This document shows positions 27,903 through 35,966 of a stretch of DNA of 35,966 nt, one piece after another. The stretch is from Acidimicrobiia bacterium (GTDB lineage: Bacteria > Actinomycetota > Acidimicrobiia > Acidimicrobiales > Aldehydirespiratoraceae): NCBI GenBank assembly GCA_024421085.1, contig JAHQYN010000024.1:1-35966 (forward strand), given 5' to 3'. Under the pieces are notes generated by a model. The model was not told where the DNA came from and did no database searches. It saw nothing but the letters and a program-made list of their open reading frames with translations. Made by a program: the position numbers and the translations under genes. The number at the start of each line of letters is the position of its first letter. The stretch's first letter is position 1.

Positions 27903-28111
27903 CTGCATCTCCTGGGAGTGTTCCGGTAATGAGGCGTGAAGCCGACACACGTGAGCGGGGACGACGCTGGCCCGGCTCAGACGTTGCCCAATGATACCGA
28001 ACTTGGCCCGAACCCGCCATCGCCTTCCGATACGGCCCCGCCCCACGCGCCGCAGAGCCCGCCGCCGCGGGCGCGCCGAGCGCAGCATCGGTGCCTGAAT
28101 TAGTCGCTCCC
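27903..28111 (-). other. 209-base region upstream of gltB
   Basis: It contains the gltB ribosome binding site AGGAG (27909-27913). A TATCAT hexamer in a locally A+T-richer stretch near 27990-28000 on the minus strand could be a -10, but no convincing -35 is seen. The remainder up to the trkH stop is G+C-rich with no supported gene. Confidence 0.3.
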
Positions 28112-29742
28112 TCAGGTTTGCAGAGCTACACGGACGGCGCGGTAGGGCGCTGCGAACATCAACAGCACCGGAAAGATCTCCAGACGCCCGATCAGCATGA
28201 ACGCGGCGAGCAGCAGACGGGCCGGCTGGCTGAAGGCTTCGGCGTAGGACGAGGTCGGCCCCGCCTCACCGAGTGCGGGCCCCATGTTCCCCAACACCGA
28301 GATGATCGTGCCGATCGAGGTGGTGAGGTCGCCGCCGAGCATGGTCAGAGCGACGGCGCCGAAACAGATCAGCAGGACGTAGAACAGGAAGAAGCCAGCC
28401 ACGCGCGACACTAGGTCTTCCGACACGGCCACTCCCCCGTGCTTCACCGCGAAGACGGCGCGGGGCTGTTGAGTGTGCTTCATCGAGCGCATCATGTGAC
28501 CGGCGAGCACTCTCACCCGCATGACCTTTATGCCCCCGGAGGTCGAGCCTGCCGAGGCGCCCACGACGAACAGCAACAGGATCACCATCTGAGCCGCCGG
28601 CGCCCATGCAGCGAAGTCTCCCGCAGTCCCGGCGCCGGTGGCATTGCCGAAGCCCGTGCTGGTGCCCAGCGAGATCACGTTGAACACGCCTGCTCTCAGC
28701 GCCTCGCCTCCGCCGAGAGGCTCCCCGAGCCACAGCACCCCGACCCCCACGGCCGCCCCCCCCCGCCGAGGGGCTCGCTGACCCACAGCACCGCGCCCGC
28801 GACGGCCGCCGCCCGGGCGATCAGCGACACGAACGTTCGCAACTCCCAGTCGCGGCCGTAGGCGCCGAGGTCGCCGTGGGCAGCCCGCCAATGGAGCGCG
28901 AAATTGACGGCCCCGAAGAGCATCCCGGCGATTATCACCAATTCGACCACAAGGCTGTCGAAGTGCCCGATCGAATTTGCATAGGGCGAGAAGCCGCCGG
29001 TCGCCGCGGTCGTGAGACCGTGGGCGACGCTGTCGTAGAGACCGGGGCCGGGAACAACGAACAGCGCGACCGCGACTCCCACCGTTGACAACGCATATAT
29101 GGACCAGAGCTGCCGAGCGGTCTCAGACACCCGCGGCGCCAGCCGGTCCGAGGAGGGACCGGGCGCCTCTGCGGCGATCAGGTCCAGACCCCCGACCCCC
29201 AGGTAGGGCAGCACCGTCACGGCCAGAACGACTATTCCCATGCCCCCGTACCACTGGCTGAGCTGGCGGTACATCATCAGGCCCCGGCCCGGTCGCTCGA
29301 AGTCTTCCATGACCGTGGAGCCGGTGCTCGAGTACCCCGAGGCGGACTCGAAGATCGAGTTGACCAACTGCTCGACGAGATCGACCCCTGAAGTCGCGAA
29401 GGTGCCGGCGAGCACGTATGGCACCGCGCCGAACAGGGTCATGGCAGCCCAGGTCCAGCCGACCGCCGCGAAGACGTCTCGCGTCCGCGTTGAACCGACG
29501 CGGGTGCGCCACCACAACAGACCCCCGACACCACCGGAGATCAGCGCTCCCAGTGCAAGCGCCCCGCTGTCTTGGTTCGTCGAGGCCAATTCGATCAGCG
29601 TGCAAATCACCATGCCCGCGGCAACGAATATCAGGGCCAGTCCCATCACGTGCAGAGCGGTGCTGGGGCGGCCGCCCGGTGCGCCGTGCAGCATGGTTGC
29701 TCGGCGTGCCTGGCCTGCCCGGGTCCGCCAGAAACCTCTCAT
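28112..29742 (-). CDS. trkH: TrkH-family potassium uptake membrane subunit 2, reading frame broken once
   Basis: Forms the K+ pore that pairs with the cytosolic gating subunit TrkA. Four membrane-pore-membrane repeats are recognisable: ASGYSSTGS (pore 1), LTTAATGGFSP (pore 2), GTSTGFGNATG (pore 3) and SVLGNMGPALG (pore 4), with GGMGIVVLAV between. The selectivity-filter glycines of pores 2-4 are present. The frame from ATG 29742 is good to about residue 311, then shifts inside a 53-bp-period imperfect duplication (28711-28810). With 53 bp removed the product is 525 residues, normal for TrkH. It lies 99 bases downstream of another trkH. A strand-matched downstream fragment is open from 28891. 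I regard the break as probably artefactual. Confidence 0.8.
28711..28810 (-). repeat. imperfect 53-bp-period duplication breaking trkH 2
   Basis: Copies at 28711-28757 and 28764-28810 share 39 of 47 bases and both encode the same motif, VLWLGEPLGG and VLWVSEPLGG in their own frames. The junction includes nine consecutive C residues. 53 is not a multiple of 3, so the frame shifts. Confidence 0.75.
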
Positions 29743-29802
29743 CGCTGCCGCCCCGCGGAGGCGCCGAGCGCCGTGGAGCGAAAGCGCGCCCAGGGTAGGC
29801 GC

Positions 29803-29914
29803 CGGCGCAGCGAGTGACCGATCTGCTTGCGGGAATGCACGTCAGCGCCTCCGCGTTCGACGGCTCATCAACCAACGGCGCAGCGAGTGACCGATCTGCT
29901 TGCGGGCATGCACG
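29803..29914 (-). repeat. 39-bp direct repeat: trkH 1 tail copied after its stop
   Basis: Positions 29876-29914, inside trkH 1 and encoding HARKQIGHSLRR, recur at 29803-29841 with one mismatch. The second copy begins at the base after the trkH 1 stop codon (29842-29844), in the gap before the next trkH. The period is 73 bases. Confidence 0.85.
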
Positions 29915-31438
29915 CCCCAGACGATGGCGATCATCAACGGAACCAGGGAGAGGCGTCCGGCCAACATGAACGGCACCAGCGAGATCCGCGCCCAGCCGTT
30001 GAAGTCGCTGAGCTCGCCGTAGGGGCCTGTGCCGATCCCCGGACCGTGTGTCGCGAGCACCGAGATGCCGGTGTAGATGGCACCGACGAGGTCGACACCG
30101 GCGAGTGCCAGCAGTGCGGCCGCGGCCGCGCAGGCAGCAAGATGGGCGGTCTGATGGCCGGTCATGCGTTCGATGGCGCGATTGTCGACCGCTCGCCCGC
30201 TGCTCTTGAGCACGACCACAGCACCAGGGTCGAGTTGGCGACGCAACTCTCGCCGGGCGAACGCGACCAGGATCCGAGCCCTGCCGATGCCCAAGCCGCC
30301 GCCGGCGGAGCCGGTCATCGAACCTGTGGCGATGATCACCAACAGCAGCGCTGCCACGCCGTGGTCGAGCGCGGTCCAGTCAGTTACCGCGAAACCGGTC
30401 GTGCTCGCTGACGAAGCGATCGTGAACAGCGAGTCATGCCAGGAGAGTTCATCGGCACGCCACCAGACCAACAGTGTTCCCAGCAACAGGACTGCGCCGT
30501 AGACACGAAGCTCCAGACTGCGGACCAGCGACTTGGCCCGACCTCTGATCGCCCACCAGACAACCGCGTAGCTTGCACCGGCGATGATCATCCCGACCGT
30601 GGCCACAGCCGCAGCTGCTGTTCCGAAACTCGCGAACGAGTCCGGCGCCGATGAGAAACCACCGGTCGAGACCGTGGTGAGCGCATGCACGGCGCTGTGC
30701 TTGGTTCCCATTCCTGTGGCCGCGTAGGCAACCCCGATGAGCGCGGTGATCCCGAGATAGGTCACCATGATCTGGAGTTGACGGGTGCGCTTGTTCCGCG
30801 CGAAGTCATCGTTGGCGATCCACTCCGTCGGGGCGAGGCGTTTCTGCTGCAGTGCCGCGGGCAGCGCCACCACCCCGGCGAGGATCCCCACGAGCCCCCC
30901 GAGCCACTGGGTGGCTTCCCGCCGGCGCGCCGCGGGGCGCCCCCCCCCCCGGGGGGGGCCCCCCCGCGGCCCCGCGGACCCACGGGGTGGATGCCCGCCA
31001 CAGCGCCATCGGCACCGACAGCTCGCTCGGGTCGAGAGTCGTTACTGCGGTGGTGCTAAAGCCGGCGGCCGCCTCGACAGCAGCGTCGTCGAAGCGGCCG
31101 ATGGTCCCGGTGACCAGGTACACCGCGGCGCCCACCGCGACGAGCGCGAGCCAGGCGGCCGCCAGACCAGACAGGACCGCTGACGGGGCAGGTCGCCGGC
31201 GCCGGACCAACCTGGCGCGTGAACGCAGCGCGACTGCGATGAGCAGCACTGCTGTGCCCGCCAGCACCGCGCTGTCGCCCAGCGCGTCGAGAGAGCCCGC
31301 AACAGCGCACAACAGCGTGACCGCCCCCAGCCCCAGCAGTCCGTCGGTGACGGTCAACACGATGTGCGAATCGCGGCGCGGCCTGCGTGGGTCGAGTGCG
31401 CGTAGACGGGCGCGTGGAGCGCTGGGGGGAGGGCTCAC
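29842..31438 (-). CDS. trkH: TrkH-family potassium uptake membrane subunit 1, reading frame broken once
   Basis: A second K+ pore protein, divergent from its neighbour. Pore segments are AAAGFSTTAVTT (1), LTTVSTGGFSS (2), SSASTTGFAVT (3) and LATHGPGIGTG (4). A basic N terminus (RRPRR) precedes the first helix. GTG 31438 overlaps the trkA stop as GTGA, so it is translationally coupled to its gating partner. The frame shifts near residue 146, where WRASTPWV is followed by about 50 bases of extreme G+C sequence and then WREATQWLGGL, the family consensus, in another frame. Removing 76 bp gives 506 residues. Its 3' end is duplicated past the stop. Whether it is a working transporter depends on whether the break is real. 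Confidence 0.8.
30902..31000 (-). repeat. imperfect 76-bp-period duplication with C/G runs breaking trkH 1
   Basis: Segments 30902-30924 and 30978-31000 share 18 of 23 bases and encode versions of the same WRxxTxW motif. Between them lie long runs of C, then G, then C (around 30938-30965). The 76-base period shifts the frame. Confidence 0.75.
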
Positions 31439-32778
31439 CCGAATGCTCGTCGAACCTCTTCAACGGCGGCGGGCACAGCGAAGGCGACGATGCGGTCGCG
31501 TCCCCGCAGGCGCGAGCGGCCACGCGCTATCTGCGCCTTGCCGTCACGCACGAACGCCCCGATGAGTACGTCTTTGGGAAGTCCCAGGTGCTTGACTAGG
31601 GCACCGTCCGCAGGGCTGTCGACTGCGACTTCGAGCTCGAGCACCTCCGTGTCGCCGTGAAGGAAGGTGGCGACGGCGGCGACATCGCCGCGCACGAAGC
31701 GGAGGACCCCGTTGGCTGTGGCGGTCCGCGGTGACAGCGCGACGTCGATCCCGACATCGCCCAGCAGCTTGAGCAGGGCGAGACGGTGTACCACCGCCAC
31801 CGTCTCGCCAGCGCCGCTCGACTTGGCGTACAGGCAGGCCAAGATGTTGGCGTCGTCTTCGCCGGTCAGGGCCACGATCATGTCGAATCGGCCGACGTCG
31901 GCCTCTTCGAGGAGGTCCGCGTCGGTGATGTCGCCCTCGATTATCAGGGCTTCGTCGAGGCATTCGGCCAGCGCCCGCGCCCTTTGCGGCGAGCGTTCGA
32001 CGATCACTACGTAGATCCCCCGCGCGGCCAGTCGTTGAGCGAGTATCTCCGCGGTGCGGCCTCCTCCGAGAAGCATCACCCGGTGCAGGGTGGAGCGTTC
32101 GAGGCCGAGCAGCTCGGTGACCAGTGACCGCGCCCGCTTCTTGACGGCCAGCCGGATGTGGTCCCCCGCTTCGAGGTGGTGGTTGCGGCGCGGGATGATG
32201 GTCTCGTCGCCCCGTCCGATGGAGCCCACGACGAACTCCCATTCGGGTTCGAACTCCTTGCCGACGTCGCTCAGCGAGCGCCCCACCAGCGGCGACGCCG
32301 CCGACAGCCGGGCGCCGATGACGAGTACCTCCCCTCCGGCCATCTTCTCGACCTCATCGGCGCCGGGATGGTCGATCAGCTCCAGGACGTCCTCGGCCGC
32401 TTCGGAGTCGGGATCGATCACCAGGTCGACGGCTGCTGCCTGGCGCAGCTTCGCGGCCTGCTTGCCGCGAAGCTCCGAGGCTTCTATGCGCACTATCGTC
32501 CGCTTCGCCCCCAGCAGTTTCGACAGTTGGGAGCAGACCAGATTGACCGCGTCGTCCTTGGTGACGGCCACGACTAGGCTGGCTTCTTCGACTCCTGCGC
32601 GGCGCAGCGTCTCGGGATGGGTGCCGCTGCCTTCCACCACCAGCACATCGAGGTCTTCGTCGAGCTTGCGGAGGCGCTCGCGGTTGAGGTCGATGATCGC
32701 CACGTCGTGTCCCTCCCGGCTGAGACGATCGGCGACGTAGGTGCCGACCTCACCCGCTCCAACCACGATGACGTGCAC
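31435..32778 (-). CDS. trkA: TrkA potassium uptake regulatory subunit
   Basis: A 447-residue cytosolic protein that binds NAD(H) or ATP and gates TrkH. It has the full double arrangement: RCK-N with VIVVGAGEVGTYVA at the start, RCK-C, then a second RCK-N with MLLGGGRTAEILAQRL and a C-terminal RCK-C ending DRIVAFAVP. The first dinucleotide loop is intact GxGxxG; the second has a GGGRTA variant that may bind poorly. The start is GTG 32778, with AGGAG some 12 bases upstream. It is followed by trkH 1 through a GTGA overlap, then trkH 2, giving one gating subunit for two pores. Length is typical. Confidence 0.93.
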   Translation of the reverse strand: MHVIVVGAGEVGTYVADRLSREGHDVAIIDLNRERLRKLDEDLDVLVVEGSGTHPETLRRAGVEEASLVVAVTKDDAVNLVCSQLSKLLGAKRTIVRIEASELRGKQAAKLRQAAAVDLVIDPDSEAAEDVLELIDHPGADEVEKMAGGEVLVIGARLSAASPLVGRSLSDVGKEFEPEWEFVVGSIGRGDETIIPRRNHHLEAGDHIRLAVKKRARSLVTELLGLERSTLHRVMLLGGGRTAEILAQRLAARGIYVVIVERSPQRARALAECLDEALIIEGDITDADLLEEADVGRFDMIVALTGEDDANILACLYAKSSGAGETVAVVHRLALLKLLGDVGIDVALSPRTATANGVLRFVRGDVAAVATFLHGDTEVLELEVAVDSPADGALVKHLGLPKDVLIGAFVRDGKAQIARGRSRLRGRDRIVAFAVPAAVEEVRRAFG

Positions 32779-32824
32779 GACCCTTGTCTACTCCTGTCGG
32801 GGACGGTTCGCTGATCTCTTGCCG

Positions 32825-33424
32825 CTACAGGGTGCCGGAGCGGAACACTGTCACTCTAGTGTCTGTCACCACTGCGTCCAGGGGGATGTCCCAGGGCTCA
32901 ACGGGGATCTGCTCCACCTCCTGAAAGGCGTATGCGATTCCGATGAGGGCGGGCCGCTCGTCGCCGAGGCGGCCGAGACTGCGGTCATAGAACCCTCCGC
33001 CCTGCCCGATCCTGGCGCCGGTGCGGTCGAAAGCTGTCAACGGGGCGAGCACCGCATCGTGGGCCCTGAGATCCAGCGCCTCGGACCCGACCGGCTCAGG
33101 GATGCCGAAGGCCCCTCTGGTGGAGGCGGCGGCAGGCAGCCACTCCACGAACTCCAGATGGTCGCCGACGACCCTCGGCACGGTGACCGTGGCCCCTCTG
33201 GCGATCAATCGTGACAGGATCTCGTCGATGTTCACCTCGCCGCGCACGCCGCGGTATCCGGCCACCGCCGCCGCCGTGCGCAGCATCTCGATCTTCTCGA
33301 GCTTTGCCAGCACTGCCTCGGCAGCCCGAGTCTGGCGCTCGGAATCCAGGCTGGCGCGCCGTTCGCGCATCTGTTGGCGGATCTGTTGGCGGATCTGTCG
33401 GCGTTTCGCTGCGTCGGTGCTCAT
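32825..33424 (-). CDS. 5-formyltetrahydrofolate cyclo-ligase
   Basis: A 199-residue cytosolic enzyme converting 5-formyl-THF to 5,10-methenyl-THF with ATP, which returns a storage or inhibitory folate to use. The signature IGQGGGFYDRSL is present at about residues 140-151 (family consensus RLGxGxGYYDR, with Gln for Tyr or Phe here), preceded by APLTAFDRTGAR. AYRGVRGEVNID-like substrate-loop residues lie near 57-67. The N terminus KRRQIRQQIRQQMRERR comes from a 12-bp repeat. ATG 33424 lies within the second copy of a perfect 38-bp tandem repeat; the first copy carries another ATG that opens only a 13-codon frame ending in ATGA over this start. The gene sits between hppA and trkA on the same strand. 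Confidence 0.9.
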   Translation of the reverse strand: MSTDAAKRRQIRQQIRQQMRERRASLDSERQTRAAEAVLAKLEKIEMLRTAAAVAGYRGVRGEVNIDEILSRLIARGATVTVPRVVGDHLEFVEWLPAAASTRGAFGIPEPVGSEALDLRAHDAVLAPLTAFDRTGARIGQGGGFYDRSLGRLGDERPALIGIAYAFQEVEQIPVEPWDIPLDAVVTDTRVTVFRSGTL

Positions 33425-33465
33425 CGTCGGATCTGTCGGCGTTTCGCTGCGTCGGTGCTCATCGT
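33390..33465 (-). repeat. perfect 38-bp tandem duplication at the cyclo-ligase start
   Basis: 33390-33427 and 33428-33465 are identical. Each carries the start codon and first 11-12 codons of the cyclo-ligase. A 12-bp repeat (ATCTGTTGGCGG, 33369-33392) adjoins it. Confidence 0.95.
33421..33462 (-). CDS. 13-codon upstream reading frame made by duplication
   Basis: The extra copy of the cyclo-ligase start gives ATG 33462, then MSTDAAKRRQIRR and TGA 33421-33423. The stop overlaps the true ATG at 33424 as ATGA. The original ribosome binding region would now precede this mini-frame, so the enzyme may depend on termination-reinitiation. Translation is inferred. Confidence 0.35.
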   Translation of the reverse strand: MSTDAAKRRQIRR

Positions 33466-33517
33466 GGGCCTGTGGTGCGGGCGAAGTGGTGCCAGCGGAG
33501 CCTTGCGGTTGCCGCGG

Positions 33518-35602
33518 TTAGACGAAGGCGCTGGCGAACACCAGTGAGACGATGGTCATGACCTTCAACAAGATGTTCATGGCCGGGCCGGAGGTGTCCT
33601 TGAACGGGTCGCCGATGGTGTCGCCGACCACCGCTGCCTTGTGCGGGTCTGAACCCTTGCCCCCGTGGGCGCCCGCCTCGATGTACTTCTTGGCGTTGTC
33701 CCATGCTCCGCCCGCGTTGGCCATGAAGATGGCGAGGGCGAATCCGGTCACCAGCGCGCCAGCGAGAAGACCGCCGAGCATGTCGACGTCGATGAAACCG
33801 GCGACGAGGGGAACCACCACCGCGAGCGCGCCCGGGACGACCATCTGCTTCAAGGAGGCGTCGGTGGAAATCTGCACGCACCGCGCAGAGTCCGGTGACA
33901 CGCCCTCGCGGCCCTCGCGCAGTCCGGGGATCTCACGGAACTGTCGGCGCACCTCCTCGATCATGGTGGCCGCAGCCCGGCCCACCGCGTCGATGGTGAG
34001 CGCCGCGAACAGGAACGGCAGCCCCGCCCCCAGGAACAGTCCGATGAAGACGTCGACCTCGCCGACGTTGAGGCTCAGCGCTCCGCCTTCCTGGGAGACC
34101 GCGAACTCGAAGCTCTTGAACAGTGCCAACGCGGTGAGGGCCGCTGATCCGACTGCGAAGCCCTTGGCGATGGCCGCGGTGGTGTTGCCGAGCGAGTCGA
34201 GGGCGTCGGTGACCTCGCGTACCGACGGGTCGAGTTCGGCCATCTCCGCGATGCCGCCCGCGTTGTCGGCTATCGGCCCGTAGGCGTCTACTGAGACGAC
34301 CACGCCGGTCGTGGCCAGCATGCCGATGGCGGCCACTGCGATCCCGTAGATGCCGCCTCCTTCGCCGAGGGTCTGTTCGCCGCCCCAGTAGGCGACTCCC
34401 ACGCCGACGAGCACCAGCAGCACCGACGAGGCGACCGAGACCATGCCGGCGCTGATCCCCGACAGGACCGTGGTGGCAGGCCCGGTCTCGGACTGCGCAG
34501 CGATCCGCTTCACCGGGCTGTAGTGGTCTGAGGTGTAGTACTCCGCGGTCTTGCCGAGCGCCCAGCCGACCAGCAGGCCGCCGATCACCGATACGGCGAG
34601 TCCGTAGGGGGCGTCGTAACGGTCGTCGCCGAACATCCAGTAGGCGACGCCGACCGTGGCGACGACGGTGAGGCCCATGGCAACATTGGTGCCACGGTGG
34701 AGCGCTCGGCTCAGCGCCTTGCTGTCGGTGCTGTCACCGCCCTTGACCAGGAATGAGCCGATGATCGAGGCGATCATGCCGACGAAGGCGATGGCCATCG
34801 GGAACATCAGCCGCGAGGCGTTCTCGTCGAGCCCGGCGTCGGCTGCTGCGAGGCCGCCCGCGACCGAGAACGCGGTGAGCGCTACCGGGGCGATTATCGA
34901 GCCGACGTAAGACTCGAACAGGTCGGCGCCCATCCCGGCGACATCGCCGACGTTGTCACCGACGCTGTCGGCAATGCTCGCTGGATTACGCGGGTCGTCT
35001 TCGGGGATCCCCGCCTCGACCTTGCCGACCAGGTCGGCGCCGACGTCTGCGGCCTTGGTGAAGATCCCGCCGCCGACACGGCTGAACAGCGCGATGGAGG
35101 AGGCCCCGAGGCCGTAGGCGGTGACCACTTCGAACGCTTTGTCGATCTCGAGCCATTCGACGAAGAGCAGGTAGGTGAACATCAGGCCGAGCAGGGCCAG
35201 GCCCGCTACCGCGAAGCCCATGACCGCGCCACCCCTGAAAGCCACAGGGAGTGCCGCCGAGGGGCCGTTGCGGGCGGCTTCGGTGGTGCGGGCGTTGGCC
35301 ATTGTTGCCACGGTCATGCCTGCGTAGCCAGCGGTGGCGGAGAGCACTGCGCCTATCACGTAGCTGAGCGAGGCGAAGGGGTCGATGACGATCGCCAGCA
35401 GCACGATCATCGCCACGACGAACACGGAGACCCAGGTGTACTCCTGTTTCAGGAAGGCACGAGCGCCCTTTTGGATCTCCTTCATCAAGAACACCATCCG
35501 CTCGTTGCCCGCAGGGGCCGATTCGACGGACTTGTAGTAGTAACCTGCCAGCAGCAGGCCCGCGACGGCTGAGATCATGGCCAGGTAGGGGACGGCGCTC
35601 AC
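33518..35602 (-). CDS. hppA: membrane-bound ion-translocating pyrophosphatase
   Basis: A 694-residue integral membrane enzyme with about 16 helices that uses pyrophosphate hydrolysis to pump H+ or Na+. The substrate loop DVGADLVGKVE is at about 186-196, followed by the aspartate-rich DNVGDVAGMGADLFESYVG. The second acidic set is near the C terminus (GGAWDNAKKYIE, then GDTIGDPFKDTSGPA). GNTTAAIAKG near 472 has Ala at position 476, where K+-independent enzymes have Lys, so this one should need K+. Sequence inspection does not settle H+ versus Na+. The start is GTG 35602, with AGGAG 6 bases upstream. It is the first gene of a long minus-strand run that continues to K+ uptake genes. The intact frame and normal length indicate a working enzyme. 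Confidence 0.93.
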   Translation of the reverse strand: MSAVPYLAMISAVAGLLLAGYYYKSVESAPAGNERMVFLMKEIQKGARAFLKQEYTWVSVFVVAMIVLLAIVIDPFASLSYVIGAVLSATAGYAGMTVATMANARTTEAARNGPSAALPVAFRGGAVMGFAVAGLALLGLMFTYLLFVEWLEIDKAFEVVTAYGLGASSIALFSRVGGGIFTKAADVGADLVGKVEAGIPEDDPRNPASIADSVGDNVGDVAGMGADLFESYVGSIIAPVALTAFSVAGGLAAADAGLDENASRLMFPMAIAFVGMIASIIGSFLVKGGDSTDSKALSRALHRGTNVAMGLTVVATVGVAYWMFGDDRYDAPYGLAVSVIGGLLVGWALGKTAEYYTSDHYSPVKRIAAQSETGPATTVLSGISAGMVSVASSVLLVLVGVGVAYWGGEQTLGEGGGIYGIAVAAIGMLATTGVVVSVDAYGPIADNAGGIAEMAELDPSVREVTDALDSLGNTTAAIAKGFAVGSAALTALALFKSFEFAVSQEGGALSLNVGEVDVFIGLFLGAGLPFLFAALTIDAVGRAAATMIEEVRRQFREIPGLREGREGVSPDSARCVQISTDASLKQMVVPGALAVVVPLVAGFIDVDMLGGLLAGALVTGFALAIFMANAGGAWDNAKKYIEAGAHGGKGSDPHKAAVVGDTIGDPFKDTSGPAMNILLKVMTIVSLVFASAFV

Positions 35603-35873
35603 GAATTCTCCTGTTCGTTTCTGAGAAGTGCCTCGAAGGCTACGGGCCTTCGAGTTGACCGAGACACGCTACCGAGATGCACCCCTAGCCGACACGCGCT
35701 TGTTCGAAAGGCTTCCGGCACCGGTTCCCGGTGGATTCGAATCGAGGCTCAGTCGGCGGCGTCGAGCACGGTGCGGATGCCGTCTGTGGCTTAGCGGCGC
35801 ACACGGCCCGGGGGCGACACGGCCCGGGTGTCTTGGAGGGTGATCGGGGTCGGACAGAATTTTCCGAGATTCC
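35603..35873. other. intergenic region upstream of hppA
   Basis: Holds the hppA ribosome binding site and leader hairpin, a 12-bp direct repeat ACACGGCCCGGG (35801-35812 and 35817-35828), and a GATTCGAATC palindrome. I see no supported gene in it. The hppA promoter must lie here, but no clear -10/-35 pair is visible on the minus strand. Confidence 0.5.
35632..35654 (-). promoter_or_regulatory. 9-bp inverted repeat in the hppA leader
   Basis: CTCGAAGGC and GCCTTCGAG pair perfectly around a 5-base loop, ending 30 bases upstream of the hppA GTG. In the mRNA it would form a stable hairpin before the ribosome binding site; as DNA it could be an operator. No T-run follows, so a terminator is unlikely. 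Confidence 0.5.
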
Positions 35874-35902
35874 TTGAAGACGCGGTTCTGCGACGGTAGA
35901 GT
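35874..35902 (+). promoter_or_regulatory. sigma-70-type promoter for the rightward gene
   Basis: -35 TTGAAG (35874-35879), a 17-base spacer, and -10 TAGAGT (35897-35902). Transcription would start near 35909, shortly before two in-frame ATGs. It is the best-matched promoter in the window. Confidence 0.65.
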
Positions 35903-35952
35903 CACGGCAAACCATGTCTGCCCGTTCTGGGCAACTGCAGAAAAGAGCGAGA

Positions 35953-35966
35953 ATGTCTACCTATGC
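35953..35966 (+). CDS. start of a rightward gene, cut by the window edge
   Basis: ATG 35953 follows GAGCGAGA and gives MSTY before the sequence ends. An in-frame ATG at 35914 would add 13 residues and, being about 5 bases from the predicted transcription start, would be nearly leaderless. TGCCC and GGGCA form a small hairpin between them. Too little is visible to name a product. Confidence 0.45.

Noticed and set aside
35725-35755. A tRNA-like GATTCGAATC segment
   Set aside because: The flanking bases do not form a T-arm stem on either strand and no acceptor or anticodon arm can be drawn; it is a chance palindrome.

Overview
The window is a 36 kb piece of a G+C-rich chromosome. It most likely comes from an Actinobacterium, possibly Acidimicrobiia. 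The main reason is an AftD-type arabinofuranosyltransferase (DUF3367 family), a family I know only from Actinobacteria. The narrower placement is inference, since there is no rRNA or tRNA here.

Region 1 (1 to about 12,530, minus strand) is an accessory defence island, visibly poorer in G+C than the rest. At the left edge lie the 3' end of an IS30-like transposase and a truncated gene. Three very large genes follow, joined by two 4-base GTGA overlaps. In order of transcription they are: a helicase with a DUF1998-type zinc domain and a C-terminal PD-(D/E)XK-like domain (1713 aa), a DrmD-like SNF2 helicase (942 aa), and a DrmMI-like Eco57I/PglX-type adenine methylase (1309 aa). The last two resemble class 1 DISARM. 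Separate drmA, drmB and drmC genes are absent, and their roles seem condensed into the first protein. A hairpin lies upstream of the operon and a terminator-like hairpin lies just after it. This is the best candidate for an undescribed system.

Region 2 (12,565-21,618) holds a small zinc-ribbon protein and an envelope polysaccharide locus: an FAD-dependent UDP-galactopyranose-mutase-like oxidoreductase, two family 2 glycosyltransferases, a family 4 glycosyltransferase, and AftD overlapping the last of these.

Region 3 (21,667-35,602, all minus strand) is housekeeping. In order of transcription it reads membrane pyrophosphatase, 5-formyltetrahydrofolate cyclo-ligase, TrkA, TrkH, TrkH, GltB, GltD. 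Together these cover proton or sodium pumping from pyrophosphate, folate salvage, potassium uptake and ammonia assimilation. A promoter and the first codons of a rightward gene close the window.

Three genes of region 3 (gltB and both trkH) are each broken once by an imperfect tandem duplication of 29, 53 or 76 bp. Removing one copy restores frame and family consensus exactly in each case. The copies are about 77-83% identical and two junctions contain long C or G runs, so assembly error is more likely than three independent mutations. Separately, the window is rich in near-perfect short tandem repeats: 12 bp in aftD and at a glycosyltransferase start, 18 bp in gltB, 38 bp at the cyclo-ligase start, and 39 bp after a trkH. 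One of these has created an upstream mini-reading frame.
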